DNA of 64,000 nt, taken from Ophiocordyceps camponoti-saundersi (nom. inval.) (lineage: Eukaryota > Ascomycota > Sordariomycetes > Hypocreales > Ophiocordycipitaceae). The position numbers were made by a program, and so were the translations under genes. The stretch spans positions 1 through 64,000 of the forward strand of contig PDHQ01000077.1 in assembly GCA_003339415.1 (NCBI GenBank), written 5' to 3'. The notes below the pieces were generated by a model. That model was not told the DNA's origin and did no database searches. It saw only the letters and a list, made by a program, of their open reading frames with translations. How positions within the stretch are numbered: position 1 is the stretch's first letter; each line of letters begins with the position of its first letter. Below, piece by piece: positions 59,733-64,000 of this stretch.

Positions 59733-59761
59733 CCTCGGTAAGAGTAGTAACCTAGCCGAGG
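59733..59761 (+). repeat. Hairpin 3
   Basis: CCTCGGT (59733-59739) pairs with GCCGAGG (59755-59761) with one G-U. AGTAGTAACC in the loop matches hairpin 2, so the two look like a diverged tandem duplication of about 38 bp. Confidence 0.7.
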
Positions 59762-60137
59762 CTTAGGTAAGGTAGGGCGCAGGGTAAGGGTATAGTTAGT
59801 TAGATAACGTAGGTTATTAGAGGAATAGGTCCCCTTTAATAGCGATTATAATCTAGTAATAGAGTATAATTACGAAGTAATATCTTCGCTACGGTATCTG
59901 CCGATATATATATTAAAATTACTTAGAACTTAGATAAGATATGCGATATAAAGTATAGGTACCTCTCGCTTAGGACTAGCGTAATTTCGGATATTTCCTA
60001 TAATAATTAAGCTTTCTAATATAATATAATTAGCTTATAAGCTAGCCGAATATATTAAGTAAGGGGTTTTTCCCCGGGGCACTTTAGTTTTTCCTCTTTA
60101 TTAAACGATTATATACTTAAATACTTATATAGGTTAC
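59762..60137. other. Unassigned stretch between the hairpins and G1b
   Basis: No gene is seen. RIP is light at the left (to about 59790) and heavy to the right. TATAGTTAG (59800-59808) is the complement of CTAACTATA at 59655-59663, so the hairpin block has weak flanking inverted repeats. A GC patch lies at 60060-60085. It ends in GTTAC (60133-60137), the presumed G1b TSD. Confidence 0.45.
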
Positions 60138-60462
60138 TATTACGCGCTAGTAATTATAGGGATTTCCTTTAAATATTTCACGGTGATTTCCGAGGATTTC
60201 TAACTATAGTTACGTAACTTCGGAAACCTTATTATAAAATCTTTAGGAAAACCTTAGTAAGAAATTACCCGGAAATAAAGTTAACCTTTTACTAAGATTT
60301 CCCTATACCCTCTCTTATCTCTATTAGCACGTGCTTTTATATATTTTACTAGGATCCCGCTTATAAGAGTTTTCCCTCTTTTCTTTCCTTTCTCCTTAGC
60401 TTAGAATCTTTATTTATAATACTAATATTATTATTTAGTTAACGTATTTTACGGCTATAATA
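60138..60462 (+). repeat. G1b 5' LTR
   Basis: 325 bp, begins TATTACG and ends TATAATA, otherwise matching 3304-3725 minus two 49-bp units. Confidence 0.92.
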
Positions 60463-61800
60463 TTATTCTAAGTTTAAATTTGCTAGCGAGTAATTAAGAA
60501 ACTTATACTTTATTTTTATGTCCCCGTATAGAATAGAAAAGAACTTATATATAACTAAGACTTAAACTATAACTAACTTCGAGATATATATTTAGAGCCC
60601 CTAACTAAACTTTTAAGTAATTAAGGAGATTCGCTTCGGAGACGCTTAACTTTATAATAAAATAGGATATCGGCGAAAACTAAACTACGATAATAGCTAC
60701 CTTTTCCTAAAATATTACTAATATAACTATACCGTAAGAGTAGCGTGCGGAGATAGCGTAATTATAAGTATAAGTTATAAAACTTTAAGGTTAGTTAACT
60801 TAGAAAAATTAAAACTTAAATATAAAAAGGACCTATTAAGAAATATTAACTATATTTAATATAAATAAAAAAATATTTATCTTAATTAGAAAGGCTACTT
60901 AGGATACTTTTACGCTAATAGCCCCGGTAAAATAGCTAAACCTCTTCTATTCTAATTTTACGAAAATTCGCTATAAGGAGGTAAGTAAATTTTTAAGTAA
61001 GAAAGAGGATTTTAATACTTTCCTTATAAACCTAAAAAATAAGATAAGGTCCGATAAAATAACTTTTTAAGATAAGTAAGATTAGATAAGTATATTATTT
61101 CGCGCGTTAAAAGGGAAAGCTTATAAACTTTTAGAAACTTAATATAACTTAAAGGAACGCCTTTTTTTTAGATTAGCTAAGATAGTCTAATATTTAGAGT
61201 TTATTTACGGAAATCCTAATAAATTTACCGAGGCTATAGACTAACTTTATAAACTAAATTTCTTATTAATAAGTAAGTAGGAAATTTAGGAGTTCCTCGC
61301 GAAGTTTAACTACCTTATAGCTAAGACTTAAGTTCCCCTAGCTTAGATTAAATATACGCTTTAAAATTATCTACCTACTAATCTTAACTTAAGCTTTCTT
61401 ATAAAAGCTAAAAATTTATATATAATATATAAGGAATTCTACGAGTATATAAAAGATATTATATTTTACCGGAAAAAGGAGTTAACTTATTAGGAGTTTT
61501 CCCGTAAAAGCTAAGTAAATAAAAAAGTTACCCCGGAAAAGTAAAAGAAGATTATAACTATAACTATAACCTCTTATTAGAAAGGCTAAGCTTTTAGTAA
61601 AAGCGAGAAGAAAGTTTATTAGGAAAACGGCACTTATTTTATTTATAAGAAAAAGGGCTATATAGCTAAGGATTACCTTAACTAATAGAAAATAGGGAGA
61701 GTTTATAAAATTTAAACGCTTTTACCTAACTCTATTCGGTTAGATAATTCTAATTCGAGAAAAAAGTAAAATTATTATAAAGCTCCTTAATAATCCTAAA
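60463..61800 (+). pseudogene. G1b leader and gag (decayed)
   Basis: Matches G1 3726-5060. The zinc knuckle at 61635-61676 reads YFIYKKKGYIAKDY: the Gly before the former His is kept here but lost in G1, so the two copies together support the CX2CX4HX4C reading. The start codon is lost. Confidence 0.82.
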
Positions 61801-64000
61801 AATATCGCGCGTAAGATAGAAAATAAGAGAGTTATTTACTATTAATAGTTAAGTTTAAATTAATAATATAGCTTTTCGTACTTTTACCTTATATAATACC
61901 GGAGTAAACGCTTATTTTTTAGTTAGTTATTATTTTACGAAATAAGTAGTAAAGCGCTTAGGCGCTAAGCTTATCCTTATCTATCTTATCCCCCTTATTA
62001 ATTTCTAAAGCTATTAGGCTAGCTTAGTTTATAAGCACCTAATTATTACCTTAGTAATCGATAAATAGTATTTTTCGTAAGAAATCTATTAAGTAACTAA
62101 CTACGCTTAGGATTTTTTTATTAGCTTATTTTAGATAGCGGAGAAAAGGTTATTACTTAACTACGTAGCTTAGAAACTAATTTAGCTAAATAACTTACCC
62201 GCCTTTACTAAATACTCGCCCTCGATCTTATTACCTAAGAAGCCTTTTTTTAATAGAAATCTAAACTTAGCTATCTAAGCGGATATTAAGCGCCGGAACC
62301 GCCTTCTCCGTTAAGATAAGCGTAAATATCGGATCCTCTAACGCTTATAAAGGAAAAAGGACTTTATATAGCTTACGAAGAAAAAAAAGCTAGCTTAAAC
62401 CCTTATTAAAAATAACTAAGATACCGATAATATAGATAAGGATATTTTAAAAAAGTAACTTATCTACTAAGTTTAGTAAAACCCTTACTATTTACGATAG
62501 GAAAAGATAACCTTATTAATATTTATAATACCTATAAAATTAGAAAATAATAACGATAACTTAATTACGGTTATAAAGCTAAGCTTAGCTAGCTATATAT
62601 ATATAAGATAAGAAATCCCGTTCCCTTAAAGTAAAAAACCTAAATATATTACTTACGTATATAATATAATCCCTCTAGCTTTTATATACCTTAAAAGATT
62701 TTTTAATAAAAAGGAAGCTTATACTCTAGCTTATCCCTAGCTTAATTATAATATAACTTTAAAATTTAAGAAGCCCCTAAACTTAGTAAAACCTCCTTCT
62801 TATAAGATATTAATAAAATATTTACTTTTAGAAAAGGAGACCGTTAACTATTTACTTAAGCTTAGTTTTATTAAACTAAATATTAGCCCTTACGCCGCCT
62901 TTATTCTTTTCGCCCCGAAGCTATATTTAATAGCCTAATATTTCTATATTTATTACTAATAGATAAATAATTACTTAAAAAGTTAGATTTTACCTACTCC
63001 TTTTTTAGAAAGTATTACGTTTAGCTACTAAGAGGCGAAATAGTTTTCGAAAATTAATATTATTTAAGCGTTTTACTATCTTTATCTTAACCCTAACTCT
63101 AAGTACCTTATAGCTTTCTATATAAGGTTTAGTATATTCTATTAGCTTATTTTTCCGTTTAGCCTTAAGGTAAAATTTACGTAATTTTAGAATTTTATTA
63201 ACGCTTAATTTTATAATCTCCTTAACTATTACGCGAGTATATACGCCGATAACGTATTAATTTACTTAAATAGCGAAAAAGAGGAATATTAAGAGGAGTA
63301 CTAAAAAATAATCTAACGCTTATACTAAACGAATTTATAAGGGGATATCTAGAAATTAAAATTTAATATTACTAAAATCGACTACCTTAGTATAATATTA
63401 TACGCGGGCTAAGGAATAAGCGTAAACCCTTATAAAATATAAGCGATTTAAGATTAGAAATTTAAAGATTTTTAAGATTATAAAGCTATTTATTTATTTA
63501 TAAAATTATATAACTTTATCCGGATTTTCTATTACTATATTAATATTACTATAAAACCCCTAAACTATTTCCTAAAGAAAAATATTACTTTTAAGCTTAG
63601 ACCGGAATAGAAAAAAGCTTTTAATTAAATAAAGGAACTAGCTACGTAAGCCCCGGTACTTACTTTCTTCTATCTTAAACTCCTAACTTAGCTTAAAACT
63701 AACGCCTTTTAGAACGCTATTACCGGTATATTTTAGTAATAATAAAATAACTAAGCGTAAAAGCTAATAGGCTTTTTCTTAAAAATAATAAATTTAGCTA
63801 AATATATATACTTAATCTAAGATTATAAACTTCTCGCCGTTATATAAAGCTTTAAGTATTTTTACCCGGAATTACTTAATTAGAAATTTAATATAATTAT
63901 AGATTATAAAGCCTTAATTTACTTTATAATAAAAAAACTACTCTTTATTTACTAAATCTAATAGTCCGATTTCCTTACCTAGTTTAATATCTATTTCCTA
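61801..64000 (+). pseudogene. G1b pol: protease, reverse transcriptase, RNase H (decayed, partial)
   Basis: Matches G1 5061-7240. The catalytic box reads YADN at 63242-63253, keeping the first Asp that G1 lost, followed by VLIY. RNase H begins at about 63590. The window ends before integrase. Confidence 0.85.

Larger units (their letters stand above)
60138..64000 (+). mobile_element. Ty3/Gypsy chromovirus G1b (second G1 copy), runs off window
   Basis: Colinear with G1 from its 5' LTR through gag and into RNase H; position 63960 corresponds to about 7200 in G1. The 5' LTR is 325 bp because it has one 49-bp unit instead of three. GTTAC (60133-60137) is the likely TSD, with the partner outside the window. 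It is decayed by RIP like G1, with different sites hit. Confidence 0.93.

Noticed and set aside
1..64000. CRISPR arrays, bacterial operons, riboswitches
   Set aside because: No regular spacer/repeat array was seen; the fungal RIP signature and LTR/LINE content rule out a prokaryotic reading.

Overview
This window is almost pure transposable-element wreckage from the genome of a filamentous ascomycete (Pezizomycotina). CpA and TpG are nearly absent on both strands while CpG is kept, and every recognisable reading frame is broken by TAA or TAG standing where CAA, CAG or TGG would be expected. That is the mark of saturated repeat-induced point mutation (RIP), a fungal defence. No intact protein-coding gene is visible. 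Decayed genes were assigned by reading through RIP-type stops and matching motifs.

The layout is a set of nested insertions, most fixed by exact target-site duplications (TSDs). The oldest layer on the right is a Tad1-like LINE (50241-52869, then 59169-59557). A non-autonomous LTR element, L4 copy 2 (minus strand), sits in it (131-382 and 47460-50235; TSD ATTAC seen on the right side only). A Ty3/Gypsy chromovirus, G2 (388-47454, TSD GTAGT), sits inside L4 copy 2. G2 in turn holds four insertions: chromovirus G1 (3304-9427, TSD GTTAA); a 0.7-kb unknown insert, U (11320-12022, 13-bp TSD); Copia element C1 (minus, 13990-20287, TSD CCGCC); and a large LTR-bounded element, M (21968-46772, TSD ATAAC). 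M carries another Copia element, C3 (minus, 23187-28494, TSD GTATA), and L4 copy 1 (39061-42656, TSD AATAT). To the right, Copia copy C2 (plus, 52870-59163, TSD CTTTA) splits the LINE reverse transcriptase. After the LINE comes a tRNA-like sequence with a T6 terminator and three hairpins, in a patch that largely escaped RIP, then a second G1 copy (G1b, from 60138) that runs off the window.

The best candidate for something undescribed is M. With its two inserts removed it is about 15.9 kb, with about 303-bp LTRs and a perfect 5-bp TSD. I find no reverse transcriptase, integrase or RNase H motif in it. It carries several long decayed coding stretches on the plus strand, one of about 1,350 codons that reads in one frame straight across the L4 insertion point. 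Its primer-site-like and polypurine-like sequences point to the opposite (minus) strand. G2 is also odd: about 3.4 kb lie between its chromodomain and its 3' LTR, with a long lysine-rich antisense frame. Both gypsy elements end pol in a chromodomain, a module known to favour insertion into silent chromatin, which fits such an insertion sink.
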